Shown: positions 39,201-54,200 of the stretch, piece after piece
How the letters are laid out: every line of letters starts with the position of its first letter
Position numbering within the stretch: the first letter of the stretch is position 1
DNA from: Motacilla alba alba
Lineage: Eukaryota; Chordata; Aves; Passeriformes; Motacillidae
NCBI RefSeq assembly: GCF_015832195.1
Contig: NC_052017.1
Location: 78,183,801-78,247,800 of the forward strand
Length of the DNA stretch: 64,000 nucleotides
Direction of reading: 5' to 3'
Program-made: the position numbers and the translations under genes
The notes under the pieces: generated by a model
Told to the model about the DNA's origin: nothing
Database searches by the model: none
Seen by the model: the letters and a program-made list of their open reading frames with translations, nothing else

Positions 39201-42200
39201 TAATTCACTTGGCTTGAACTGTAGTCAAAGAAAAGAGCAATGTTTTCTCTTTTACAGCTGCCTGTGTCTGTTTATCTTGTACATTAAGTCTGATATTTTA
39301 ACATCTTTATGTAGCGCTGCTGCACAAATTTATTCCCAATACAGTTACTCAATATAATTTCCATTAACTAGAAGTCAGTTTATTCATAAATCTCAACTTG
39401 TCTTCCTTTCATCTGTCCTCAGACACTGAACCTTGCATCTTCATCAGGCATCAAAACTACAGCACAAGCATGTAAGGCAGTTTTTCATGCTCTTCTAAGT
39501 TCAGTTTCCAAATCATAGTCATTAGCTCATAATCCTTGGAAACTCCAACAATGAAAAATACATGTAGTCTTTCCTTGCACTACCTGTCAGATCTCAGACA
39601 CCGCCCTTGTGCACACAAAACATGACAAGCTACAAAAGAACAAAACAAGGTTTTGACAGCATCTCTCAAAACCACAAAACTTATTTCTGGTTGCATTTGC
39701 ATGAGCAGGTTTATTCTTTTAAATGCAGAGGATGAAGTAAATTACTGAAATAAGAAATTATTACTTTGATGGTCAAAATAGACCCACTAAACTGTAAGAA
39801 TCCCTTCTAATTGATTAGTGACTAAGATAGCTGAGTGTTGTTACCTGTTTATCATACACTTTCAACTACTGTTCATGATTTTGTTCATTTCCCCAGCAAG
39901 CATTTGTGGAAAGCTAATTATGGCTGAGAAGGTGTACATTCAAAATCTTATTGCTTGCAGAACAAAAAGCCTACCTCTGACAACGAACCTACTGGAAATT
40001 ATTATGTTTTAAAAGTAAGACTTACTTTGTCCATTTGCATCTATTCCTTATACGAGGTTTAATAAATGGAAGTGTGAAAACTATTATCAGATTACAGAAC
40101 CTACTCCCTCAGTAATTATTTCTTTCTTGAAACAAGTCAAAACCAAGGTGAATGGCTTATTAATGATGTGCCATGAAGAGTGTATCTGTGTCTTTTGTCC
40201 CTCTTTTTACTTCAAATTGTTTCAGGTCACTGAGTGCCAGCGAGGGCTCACTATGGCTCAGTAGAAGCTGAGCTGAAGAAGGAAATGAGTACTCATGTCC
40301 TGGGTACCCCTATTGCTTATAAGCAGAACCACATTAGTACCACTCATGTGCTAGTAAGCCAGTGGAAAGTTTGGCCCACAGGATTAAAACAGCATCTTTT
40401 TTTTTTTTCTTCAAAACTGTCAAATATTTCTCAAATATTGAGGAGGTACAGAGGGGTTCAGTTGACAGCCTGGTGCACGGGGAGCCCTGAACATTGTGTT
40501 CTCTGGCAATCTGCTAAAGGCCTTGAACAAGTCACTCCATCCCTCTGTGCCTGTGCTTCCCTAAAGACTCTGGCTGAGAAACCAAGACATTTGGAATGGA
40601 ACAGTCTCAGATTACTAATTTCATGGCATGCTTAACACCCTGATGCTTGGAGTGCCAGTGACTGTACATTTTATTCTAGGTGGACTGTTCTATTCAAATG
40701 AGTGACTCAAATCTTCTTGTTTGCCATATTAGAATGATGAAGCATATGCTACCTCAGTGACAGAGATCTCATTGGGGATTTTAACTCTACTAAACGATAT
40801 TTACATTAATTTCAGATGCTGTACTTCCAGTGGGAAAACTAATTTTTTTCTCTATTTAGAGGATGGCCTGCATGGCCTTTTGTATTAGTAAGTCCTTTCC
40901 ATGATTCAGGACTGAGAACAGCTGAACCAAAGAAATTCAGTCTCATTTTCAGTCATTATTTAAATCAGGATGACAACTTGCTACACTCTTTTGCCTAGAT
41001 GAAAAACAACTCTATTCAAAAAAGCAGCTTTTGTTGACTCCTCCTGTTAGACTTACAGGGAAAGATGAAGGAAAGTTGCAATATCGACCTAAGCCTCAAA
41101 CCTTGCCCCATGCACTATTCCTGAACACACTGTTTCTTAGGATGCAGCAGAATTTGTGTAACTACAAGACTGACCTTTCCATAACATACCATTTCTTTCT
41201 GACATTTAAGTCTTGTAGGATCATAATAAACTCTGAATATTTCTTATGTTCAATGGGGACAGTTAAATCTGTTAAATAAACAACTGTCTGGTAACTACTA
41301 AGTGACAAATGTTCTAGAGAATGTGTTTATACCAGAATTCATTCTCACCACAGAGAGAAAGCCTTTCCTTTTGCCTTCCAAGGAAGTAATTATTCTTGCA
41401 CAGTAATGTTTTCTTACTGAAAGTACTTCTGGTCATCACTGACCTCAACTATGGGATTAGAGGAGGATCTACAAACAAAGTATTAAAAGTTCCTCCCATA
41501 TTCCTCAACTAGCAAAACTTACTCCTTTTTCTTCTTAGAAGTAAATTTTCCTTAAAAATCAACCATAGCCATATGTGCATGGGTATATACATACAAAAAT
41601 AGTTAAATTAAAATAAACCATCACAACCCATTTTCTCCAATTTGTTCAATGTGGTGTAGAATCCTGATGATTGGTCTAGAAATGAAGTTATAAATGAGGA
41701 TTTATGGCCCATCTCAATTACTAAATAAAAGTTACATAGCTGTAAACACAGAGCTGTGAAGCAGAACGCATGCATTCCAACATTACGTTTTACAGTGAGA
41801 TAAAAACAAGCAATGGTGTCTTTGCTGAGATAGTATCGAAATCCAAATGTTTTGAAAACTCAAGTGCCATCCCATCTTTCTCCTTTTCTTTTTTTAATGC
41901 AGCAACCTGAATTAGTATTATGCAAGTACCACCATCCTGAGTCATATACTATGCAGTAAATGCAAAATACTCAAATTACCCCAGATTTTGCATTACATTA
42001 CATTGCTTCACATTTTGCTAGACTGAAGATAAACACAAGACAGAGCTAAACCAAATAAAAAGCTGAAGGAAGATCAGGATAAAATTACAAAACATGCAAA
42101 GCATAATTTTTTTTCTTCTGAAGCTATTATAAAAGTAAGTGTAAGAACTAAGAAGTCAAGAAAGCTTTGTATGTTAAACAGTTCTATAAAGAAACACATG

Positions 42201-45200
42201 CATTTAAAAAAGGTCCAGCAAGTTAGGTGATTTGCAAAACTGGTATTGCATACCATTTGTGAGAGAGTAGAAAAACAAACATTCATGAACACAACGCTTA
42301 GTGAGAGAAAAATCAAATGTGAGTTTAAAAAGAAAGGCACTATAACCTGCCTACCACCTCCATGGCAAATGCCTCAACATTTTTGCTTTATATTTGCACA
42401 TGCCCCTGTGCTGGCTGTGTTGCTTTCCTGGTGAATGTTATTAGGGATAACGTAGATTCTGTTGACAGCCCGGATTTCTGCACAAACACACCAAGTGCAC
42501 ACTAAGAGGCTGAATCTCCAGAAAACCGAAACCAGTTCTTCTTACAAAGGAGAAAAGACAAGTGGAGCGGGTAATCGTTTTGGTTGTAGTAGAAGTAGGA
42601 TTATTGTCGCTAGGTTTTGTTGGCCTATTTTGAGTGGATTGCAGAAAGCTTCCTTGATCAAACACAGGATTTAAAAAGAGATTGATGTATAACAACTAAG
42701 GCTGAAAGGAGAAGGGGAAAAATAAATTAAGAAAAAAAATAAAACTCAAGCAGCCCAGGGAACGTAGATGTCTCCACGAAGTTAAAACTCAACAGGACAA
42801 TGGTGGCAAATTTGTGCGTGAAAGGGAAAAAAGCCCCAAGGCAATCTGCCAAAATCCTGAAGTCAGTTTTAAGTGCTGGCACAATGCATACCCCAAGGTG
42901 CTCTGGCTGCCACGCTTCAGCATGTTAATTATGTGCCTTCAAATTAGAGACGAAAAAAGCAAGGACAGCAAGTTAGTAGGTATCAGCCTAGTGATCTATA
43001 TTTTCAGCAGAGGCAGAAATTGCATCTAATGTTAGCAGGTGCTTTTGTGTCTGTATACATAGCCATGTTCGCATGTATACACACACACAGGTAGACACTC
43101 TTGGCTTTTTAATGCGCAGAAGATACCGGAACAGTTGATTATTTCAGAGCAGTACAGCACCGGAGAGCCAGAAGTTAGTACGGAGAATGATGGCAACGCA
43201 TAGAAAGGGAGCATGGAAGGTTTTAGAAGAGCTCGCAGGACAGAGGTGCTCCGCTCTTACCCCATTACTCTGGGTGGAGTGAACTGACTGCTCGCTGGTC
43301 GAGGAGCATGTGCTCATGCGGTCTGTGTCCTTGCTGTGTGAAGAGTGGCGGTGGACCTGCCGCTGGAGGGAGTCATTGTCCCCAGGGAAAGTGAAGGAGC
43401 CAGGGCGGCTGGCAGGGGATGCTGGGATGGAGCTCCAAAAGGAGCCCTTCTGCAGGGGGCTGCTGGGTGGAAAGGTTTCCTTGCCAAAAGGAGAAGGGAA
43501 AGTCGTGGACAGAGGAGAGTTCATTGGAGAGATGGCTCCTGGCCTTGGCTTCCCAAGCGTCAGTGATCCTATGCTGTTTCTTGTTCGACTGTCCTCTGAG
43601 ATTCCACGTGAGTCTTTCTGGGCTCCATCAGCTGAGCCAGAAATGTTTCCTGCTGTCTTCCTGGGACTTTCAATAACTTTCATCTTGGGAATCTGTTCAG
43701 CTTCTCTCTGAGGACCATCCGGCTCTGCACTGGAAGGGTGCCTGTCTGGCTGGCTCAGGCCAGTTTCTAAAGAGGTGTTGTAGTGTGGCAGGGAGTGATT
43801 GTGAATGGACATACCTGACATCTTGTCTGCCTCTGCTTGGGCCGAGGCTGCAGAGGAGACCAGGACTGGGGAATGGTGTCTGACAGGCTGGGGGATCCGG
43901 GAAGGCCGGCTACGGCTGGAGCTGGGGATGCCACTACAGCTGCTGGGGCCGCCGCTGTTACCGCTGCTGCTCCCGCCGCCGCCTCCACCACTGCTGTGGT
44001 TCCTCTGGTACTCGATCGGGGACGTCAAGGCTGCAGTGGGGGTGAGGGGGGAGGCGGTCAGGGGAAAGAGGGCAGGAGAGGGAACAGGAACAGTTTAAAA
44101 GAGACATGTCTACTGGCAGAAAGGGGAGCGCTGTTCAAATAAATTTCCTTAGCAGTGGAAAGTTGCCACAGACTTCAAGTCACTTTTCTGTATCTAACAT
44201 TAATGACCTGCTGCATCTACCTATATTAAAGATTAAAAATCTGAAACTAAGAAGATGTTTTCCTCTAGGATCACACTGTCAGCCAGCAGCCAAGTTGGGA
44301 AAAAACAGGTGCCACTCCACATTCACTATTGTTGTTACTCATTACAACTGTTTAAAAAAAAAATCTAGGTTGGGACAACAACCGTTAGATATAAAAATAG
44401 AGCAAGAACCTTTTAGCGTCACAGCAGACAATACCACCTTCTACTTTTCTCCTGCAGAATATGAATGTTGCTGCCACAGTACGATGCGACAACAATGGCC
44501 ACCAAAATAATACAAGCAAAACATATTCTGAATAGATACTTAAAATTCCACTTGGGTTTAGCCTTTAAAGGCTTGCAGTTGCTTAAAAGGGGTACACAAG
44601 CTCTCAACGGATGGCACCTATCTTGATTCACTCCTACAAAACATTTGGAAAATTTCACCAAGAGAACACCATGTAAATTCAGACTACCACTCTTATAATA
44701 AATGCAAGCATCTGTTCTGAAGCAGAAATGCAGCACATATCCCCCAACTGTTCTGTATTAGCTCAGTAAAAAGGCAAATTGCAAAACATTTCATAGCCAA
44801 GAAAAAAGAGATGAGAGAAAAGTCATCCAATTACGAACTTTCAGAAAAAGAAAATAATTTACCATTTAAAAAGTTGCGCTGGTTTTCCAAAATTTGGTTA
44901 ATTTCATGGATCCATAACTGGCGGACTCCAGGACTAGCAGAATGCAAAATAAAGGTCTCCGTGACATCGCCCGTTCTTGATGTTAGTGCAAATTTACATG
45001 GATCGCTGTCCACATTTTCCTCCAGAGAAAGGCAACTCACCTTCATGAAAAAAAATAACATCTATTTTATGGGAAACATACCTTTAAAAGCTCTTTCTTA
45101 GGAGTTTATAGAGTCAGATCTTCAAATGATAACCACTTGTTCCTGTAGTAAAATAATACCATGACATGAAGTTACTTAATTCCAGTAAACTAAGAATTAG

Positions 45201-48200
45201 GGTACAGCTTACTGACACACTGTGCCTGAACAATCTCCAGCAGGTCAGCATGGCCCAGTGTTCTCCATCCCTCACCTTCCTTTCAGATCAGTTAAAATGC
45301 TGAGCCTGCTATGGAGCTCTCTCTACCACTGGCCCCCACTAAAGGCTTCAGTGGCAGATACAGCATTGCCTTGTACCTGGCTCTTCAGCCAGGGCTATAA
45401 ATAGGTTCAGGTGGCAGGCAGAGCACCAAGGTGAATTAGGGGAAGCAGGGTCCACCCAAAACACTTCATGAGGGCTGCCGAGTTCTATTATTATCAGTTT
45501 TTTTCAGGAAGATCTTGAAGTGGGGAAACACTTATTTTGTTTGAGGAATATCTAAGAAGGTCGCACTACTTACAAATGTTACCTACATATTTGGGTATTG
45601 GAGAGGATACAAAAAGAGTTATTATCTCTACTTGCAATGATTTTGCAATGCGGTGTACACACAGCATGTAGCTGAAAACTAAACTTTGTGAATACTTGTC
45701 CAGCACTGTGTGCCAGAAGACCTCCTTTGATATGCTTCATGCAGGAGGCACCAGAGTACTGGGATCCAAAGATCTCCACTTAACATTAGAGTGAGAACAA
45801 ATTCAGTCAGAAGTAATTTCAGGAAATGACTGACACCTCATTGTGCTCTACAGTTGCATACCCAGCTGTCACTCCTGACTGCCACAGAATGAGAAACTGT
45901 TACCTTAGCAGAGTTTGTGCAGGGGACACAAAAGACTCACACACAACAGTTACCTTGATACTGTTTTTAAACAAGAATCCGGGCATGGAGAAACCTTTCT
46001 TTTTATCTAGCAGCTCACTGAAAATGACAATCTGCTCAAACAGGAAGACCCGTCTCTCCTTGCAGCGTGGCAGAAGTCCTGCATCTTGGTCTGTAACCAA
46101 GAATGTGTCCTGGAGCAGGAGCTTACCCTGGGCTACAATTTTACCCTAAACACAGAGGCAAGAAAAAACACATTTAGTGAAGTTCTTTGTTTCTTTCCCC
46201 AGTCAACCTTTTTGAGCACATGTTCATGACAAATTTGTGTATTTCCCACCTTCCAACTGTTATTGACCACTATATATTCACTTCTCCTCCTATACACAAT
46301 ATATTCTTGTGCTCTTTCTCAAAAAAAGTCAAAACCAAAAAGGAACCACATACAAAAAAACCCCACAAAACAAACAAACAAACAAACAAACAAACAACCC
46401 CCCCCCCCAAAACCCCCAAACCAACCAAGCAAGCAAAAAAACTCCAGACCAAACTCCAAAAATCCACTCTACCCTTTTTAATTCATCTGCATTTTGAGGC
46501 TTGGAACACTAAGGCTTTCGTTTCTCTATTCCAAATAATTCCAACAGCTACTCATATAATCTTCCAGGGTGCTGAGTAGGGGCAGAATTCAAGTCCATGT
46601 CTGCATCACACAATATAAAGAGCTTTGCAAGTAGAACAGGTGACTGTGGCCTGGCTGATGCATCCTGCTTCAGTAGCCAATTTCCATCTTTTCTAGACTT
46701 AGCAAAGCAAGGATGGCTACAGTTGCCTCAAGTATATGATGGACCTTAGTGACTCCTCCTTTGTCTACACTACTGAAGTCAGGTCTGCTCACTGCTGATA
46801 ACTGATTATTTCACTATTTTGCAAGCCTTTAGCCAATAAGGGAACTGTAGTAAGACTGGTCCTTTCTTGATTCTGCAGAAGGGCTTTACCTAGTGTGACT
46901 GATACAGGAGGTAACGTTTCCCAGGAAAATGTCCTTGGCGGGCTTGAGCTGATTTTTCATTTACCGCTTTTTGCACCAGCTAACCAGAGAGTGAAGAAGC
47001 ACTGCATACATTTCTACCCACAACATTAATGATTAATTTCTACAGAACCTGACAAAATCTCTAAGCAAAACTCAACTTACATCAAATCCTTGCAGGCGGC
47101 CAACATTCATCATGTCATTACACCGTTTTGGTACTATGCACATGACCTCTACAGCTTTCTGTTCAAGACAAATAAAAAGTCAAAGCTTTATTTTCCAAAT
47201 GAGTTAGCAGCATAAAATTTTGTTTCATCTGATATGGTTGCTTTAGAACAGAAATGCAAGAAGTAAACACTTATAATCACTTTCTCAGGAAGATCAGAAA
47301 AGGAAAGTGACTCTGCCAAAACAAAAGAAGTTCTGAGTTAAAAGAATTCATATCATTAAGAGAAAATGTCTCAAGTACCTCCAGTTCTGTTGTGTCAAGA
47401 TTAGCTTTTTTAGAATACTTGAGGAAGTCCTGAAAAAGAAAAAAAAATCAAGTAATACTTCTTTTCTCATTAATCATCAACAAGAAATCTTAGAAAATCT
47501 GAATTTGATATTCTCTATTAGAATATGACAGACTGCAGAAGACAACCATTTGGATTTAACTCATACAAAACATATGCTAAGGCAATGACCTCTGTGCTAC
47601 ACAGGGTTGCTCTTCAGTAAACACTTATGTGATATTAAAATGAATGCACATGTAGCTGGAAAAACTGTGATGACTCCAAACAACTTGTATCACGTTTACA
47701 TCTGAAAACAGTTGAGAATTCCTTCTCCCATTCCTGTGACACTGCTACAAATGTTAAACATTTCCATGGCCTAAACATTCGGTCATTAACTGTTAAAAGA
47801 AAAAAAAAATTCTGGCCAAGCCAACTACTGCAATTTTTATAACTATCTGAATGTGCTCACAAAATAATGATTTGGCATTGCTTATAAATCTGAGTTCTGT
47901 TAGGGAAAGGGGTGGGAAAACATCAGCATTAAAAATTTTCTTAAAAAAGAAAACCTATTTGTTAACACATCTATAACATATCTATTAACAAAACTCATTC
48001 ATCGTGACATCACTTTACCTTTAGTAACAGCTGGTATTTCATAATTCTCTGCACAGGTTTTATTAGCAAGTCTGTGAGCTGAAGCCTATGGCCCAGGCGT
48101 TGCTTTAGATCCTGAGAGTTGTAAAACAAACATTTGGGTTTGTTCAGTTAGAAAGACCTTTGTTTTGTTGAATTAGAAACACAGCATATGTATCAGTATA

Positions 48201-51200
48201 TGAAGATAAATAAATAAACAAACAAACAAATAAATATATAAACAAGGATATATCAGTATTAATTGTTATCACACCAGAAATTGGTAAAAGTCAAAAAATA
48301 ATCTAATCTTCAGTTAGCAAAAGCTGGAGTCCTTCCCCTTATCACCATTGCTCCCAAGGTATTCCCTTCTGCAAGTATCTTTCACCTCTTTCTTGACAAG
48401 GCTTCAGAGTGAAATGTAATTTTTCAGTCACAGGCTGTATACAGCCCATTTTCAACAGTGATCTCTGCTTATCCAGAATTGCTATTTATTGCTACATAAA
48501 ATGCACTGGTAACTGCCTGGGCTAAGGCTACTAAGGATAAGACTCTACTGATTAATTAATATCTTACACCTATCCTTTAGTTTTCATCTCTAGGAGTCTG
48601 TATCAGATTTGAGAAATCAGAAGAGAAATGGCAAGCAATTGCAATTTAAAACATTAACAACAATATCTGCTGCATTTTTTTTTGTTTTTTTTTCTGGTTT
48701 GATCAACAGATTTAAAAATCCTTCACCTCACGTATCCCCTCTCATGAACTTACCTCAAAAAATGTATCAATGTATTCTGAGACAATGTGCTCAGACTTTG
48801 GTTTGTTTTGGCAGTAAACTATGTACATGTGCAACCTTCTCTCCTGGAGGAACAAAGACACAAAATGATACATCGTCATCAAGAAAAACACATGACAGAT
48901 TAAAATGGAGTATTATTTTAAGAAATATGGTAGTTCATATGTATGAACTTAAAAAGACCCCTTAAAGGAAAGGAAGCAGGTTACATATGCAGAAATTACA
49001 GACCTGAAAACACATTTATTTGGGAACATCATTATGATTTTAGAAAGGCAACACAAGTGAAAAAAACTTCTACAGGTATAAATTATCCTGAATGACAGGT
49101 GTTCAGAGATGATAACTGAGCAGGTCCCACAATAAACTTAAGCATGAAAATTGTTCTATTTTGTTTCACCAAGAGCCATGGAAGGTTCGACAAGATGACT
49201 CCACAGTGATCCTTTCCAACCTTACCCATTCCATGATTCTGTAATGGAGCCTTTGAAAGACAGTATTTTTTATTCTATTTTAATAATGTGATTATTATTG
49301 AAATTTATTAGAATAATTACCTCCTCCTGTTTACATGTACAGAACAGTTAGGAGAAAACTTTCATGTCTTTTATTTATATTGGCTGTCCTACTGGAGTTT
49401 GGCTGGGGATGTAGGTGATGAAGCCTGGAAATGGAAGCACTAGCACTTTTAAACTCTGATCCTTTATCTTGTGCATGTGTTTTTAACACCAAAGCAACAG
49501 AAAAAGAGAGAGGAAATAACTTCTGCCTTTAAGATTTATTCTTGATTACTGACATTGCAGGTTAAGAAATACAGACGTACCTACTCCAAAATCTTTCCAA
49601 CCACTGTGCTAGGATTTGTTTGGGGTTAGAGGCTTTGCTTCCCAGAGACTTACAGAGTACTGACAGTGAAGATAAATGGCAAGAAAGAAATTAAAAAATG
49701 AGATGGAGATTGGAAAGGACACAGGACACAGATTAAGAACAGGAACTGAATCATTGTGTTCTAGCTGATAGGGTTTTGCTAGAGGATGCTGTAATAGCAT
49801 CACAGCTTGCTTTCCCATCTGGAGTGGTAAAGGTGCCTTTCAAGGACAACTCAATTACAAATATTACCAGGAGAAAGTAAAACAGCAATCAGAAACACAG
49901 AGAGCTACTTCCTACAGGTTTCCTACTTGCCAGCAACAAATTCTCATAAGGGGAAAGGATATAGAACTAGAACACACTCAAACTGGAAGAAGAATGAGCC
50001 TCTTTCCTATTTTTATTTCTTATATGCCACGCCATTGCACGGCTACCTGGGATTAGAAGGCAGGTGTCATATGAAATGATGATTCCCTTGCACCAAAGTG
50101 TAACTGAATAGAGAAATGGGGCCCACATTCATGTTCCCTCTCCACAGGAAGATACTAGGGACAAAGACTAGAACATTTACTTCTTCTATTTATAAGCTCA
50201 TAAAAGCTATCTCTCCACCTCTCAGAGGTGAAGAACATTGTACAGCACTTTCTTAACTGTGTTGTACTTAATAGTCAATCATGTTGGCCAGTAGCAGCAA
50301 CAGAGTTTGCCAAAAAAGACATTTGTACTTACATGTTTAACAAACAGGGATCCCAGCTTTTCTGGATCTTCAAGGCACTTCTCCAACTCTCCTAAAAAGA
50401 AGCTGAACATAAACAGAATAATCACACATTATAGCAACAGGTAATTGCAAGGCAAAGTGGTCTTACTGCAAGGCAAGACACTTTCATGTCCCCTATCAGC
50501 AGCATTGAATATTAACATATGTCCAAACTGACAATGGTAACAGTGTAATACTTCAACATAGCTTCTTAAAAGGACATGCTGAATCCATGCCAAGATGAAA
50601 AAAACCACCTGGCATTCACTTATAAAATTATTAAATTTCATATATATTGATTGAAAGCTTTCCCCTTCCTAATCTGAATGCTTGCGATGCTAATACTGAC
50701 TTGCTAACCACCCCTAACAAATTCTTAAGACTGTATTGTTAGAGAGAAAGCAATGTACAAAGTTTTGTCAATATCAGAGATCCTCAGTTGAAGTACTTGC
50801 TATATATATATATATATAAAAATATATATACACACGCATCCTTCTTTAAAGTGAATCTTCACACCAACATTTGTAAACTGAAGTTACATTTTCTACAACT
50901 CAAAGCACAAAACCAACTGCATTTACCTTGTATCTGAATATCTGAGGAAATAATTCCTAAAGTTCAATCTAATATTTTTTAGGTACAATACGTACTCTCT
51001 GTGCCAGTCATAAATCTGGTGAATGTTTCCAAATACAATCTTGTCTTTGCCTTTCATATCATCAGGTACGCCATCTTCCTTCATAAGTGCCATATAACCC
51101 TGCAACAGTCCAAGTAAATTCACTGTCAACATTCTTACTAAAAAAAAAAAAAGCGAGTTGTCTTCTAATCCCCCTTTTCCCAGAAGATATCCAATGACAA

Positions 51201-54200
51201 CAACTGCTCGGGACACAAAGCCAAACCAGAAAACTGTTCTATAACACAGCATAACATAAAGCACAGATACAAAGTATCACAAATTGAGGTGAGGCTGTCG
51301 ACACAATAGTGCTAGAAAAATTAATTCACTCTAATTTAGCCTGTGTGAACAGGCTCGAAGCACATAGGAAACTTCCACAGCCCTTCTCCTTACTGCCTGA
51401 AATGTAAGAGCCACTGAAGTGGCTTCTGTGCTGCTTTGCTCTGTGTCTCTTATTTCACTCACACTAACCCCACAGCAAAGTGGGCTGAGGAGGACACTGC
51501 ACTCCATGGACTACTGCTTGCAGTATGAGCAAATCAAAGACGAAAAACTAAAAATCAATTCTGTTAGCAAGCATTCTCACTGCAAAAGTTCCTCTTACAT
51601 TCTCCCACAGACCCATCTTAGTTTTGGTGCCTACATAGCTGTCTTACTGAGTATTTCTCACCATATAGTTAAATTAGGAGTCTTTTTAAATTTTGTAATA
51701 TTCATGTTACTCTATTCCTTCTTTTTTTCCCCTCAGTAGTTCTATTCCTAAATAGCCAGGCCTGGTTTTGGTTTGCCAAGTGTATGTTTTGATGTCCAGC
51801 ATTTTCACCAGAAATTATGTCATCATTTACAAAAACACCTCTATTCAGATTCCTAATGCACCCTTTAAATACTGTACAAACACTATCACAATGCTGATCT
51901 TTCTTTCCCTCCCTGCCTCCAAAACAGAGTTTAAGAATTAAACTTTATTAGGCTAAAATTCAGTCATGCTCACTCCTTCTACTCTTCCAAATGCATTTTG
52001 TTGGTAGCTTATGACTGAGGGGAGATGTGTGATGTTATCTCATTTTACAGCAGGGGAAGCTAGGAAGTCTAAGAGAACCCTAGTGGTAGGAGAGGAAGGA
52101 GGACTTTCAAATCTTGCATAGCTGCTCTGTATGCTGAGGTACAATTTTTTTTGTTTTGTTTTAAATTTAGATGTGCTAAATAAACCCACTGTCTACTAGG
52201 ACAACATTAGGCCAGAGGTAGGAATTAAAAAAAAAAAAAGACAAATAACTACACTCCTCAAATGAACAAGGTGAATACAGTAGCAGGAAAGAGGAGTAAA
52301 ATATGATGTAGCATTTTTATACATTAAAAGCTTACAGGAGGGAAAACTCAGAATGTAAACTTTCACATTTTTAGTCTCTTCCTGCGTATCATTTTGAAAA
52401 ACATAGTGAGGTTCAAGCCACATAGCTGGCTAGTAACACATTTTAAAAAGAAGACATCAAGAGAATTAAAACCATCATACCTCAACTACATAGCCCAGAT
52501 CTCGCACATAATCTCGCTCTGTCTCCACTAATTCCTGTAAGACATAGCTACAGTGGAAGGAAAAAGGTGAACAAATATTAAAAAATGAAGCAGATTTTTC
52601 AATAGCATTAATGGCATACAACTTTTTTGACATTTGCAGTCGCATATGTTTGATAGACAGAACTGAAATGGAAGAATTAATGTACATTGGTTCTTAGCAA
52701 GATACTGCTTTGACTTTGAAACTGGACAAGGCTTGCTTCTGTTTATCTAAAGTCAGATGTTTTCTTAAACATGACATTAAAATTAAACATTTAACTATTG
52801 TTTAAAATGAAATGCTATTACGTCTCTGGTCTGGAGACTCTTAGCTATACGGACGGTTATTTCCGCACACAAGTTTAAAAAATTTGAAATCAGGTGTGTT
52901 TTTATTCTACCATGGTAACAGTTTACTACTACATAAAGAAATTAAGCATGGGTTGAATAGAATGAGGGGAATGACCATTTTTTTCAAGCCTAATAGACAT
53001 TCGGACATTTAAAGATCAGCATCTTCCCAAATAAATGCGAGTGACATTTATTAGCAGCAGAAGTCAAACGCAGGTATGACTAGAATTAAAAATCACAGAT
53101 TGAATGTCACAGAGAAATGCAACCACATGCTTGACATCTAATAAAAGTCCTCCCATTTTCAGATTAACAGTTTCTGCTGCCAGTTCAAAATAAGCATTGT
53201 AAAAAACCAAAAAAAATGTAAAAAACTGGTCTTACTGTCGTCTTTTTAAGGAGCTGGATTTCCTTTCCTCCATCTCATCTATGGGTGATGAGGAGGATAG
53301 AAGGGAGTTATCTGAAGGGTTGAAGGACGGACTGCTGCTGTCACCTTGATCTACCAACAAGGAACTTGGACGGTCCTCCAGAGCCTGAGAAGGTATTCAA
53401 GACAGTCAGCAACAATGATTTATTTCTCCTTAATTCAAAAGAGACATTACAAGCTGCTGTAAAGCAATCTATGGGAGATCAATTACTTTTATGTATCTTG
53501 GCAAAGCAAGTCACAAACCTCCAGGAAATCAGGCAACAACATGGTTTTCCATGACAACCGAGCCTTTGAAGCACATATGAGAAGCACATTTGAGACGACA
53601 GTCTTCCCTTCACAGGAAAATAAAGGAGCTGAACTGGTTTGAGCAGCAATGGCTAAAAGTGGGACTCTCCTGCTCAGGATGCAAGTAGTTCTATGGTGGG
53701 AGTGGCACAAATGTGTCCTCACTGCCAGGGATTAAATTATTTTTGTCATATTTGACTTCTGGCATGTACAAGTTACTTTCAACAATAAATAGGACATCTT
53801 TAAAGGAGATTTTTATGGTGTTACATTTTTAACTCAAGAGAAGTGGTGTTCTCTGTCAGATGCTTTAGTTATCTTAACAAAAAGCCAAAACAGCATCTCC
53901 ATGAATAAAATAATGACTTCTACAGTGCCAATGTTGTTTATGAGCTGTTCAGATCCTAGAAAAAAGTCCCTGTATCCTCTTCTAGATACAATATCTCCCT
54001 TGCATGGACTCCACAGGCTTCTGTTTGTATAAAAGATGAAGAAGCAATAGGAGGAAATAATATGAACATCTTCTATGAAGTATTCATTGGATTTCTTTAA
54101 TTCAAGCCCACCATCTTGGATCAAGCTACAGCTATGCATCGCATTTTCCCTGCATGTGATACAGCCTTATTGCAAGGCTTATTGCATTTACTTCACCAGG

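Noticed and set aside
53940..53980. Minus-strand open frame containing [10 protein letters not shown], resembling the DH2 sequence [10 protein letters not shown]
   Set aside because: It lies upstream of the exons that must precede DFFLG in the protein. The real [10 protein letters not shown] is encoded at the start of the 50333-50402 exon, in the right order and phase. The likeness is chance.
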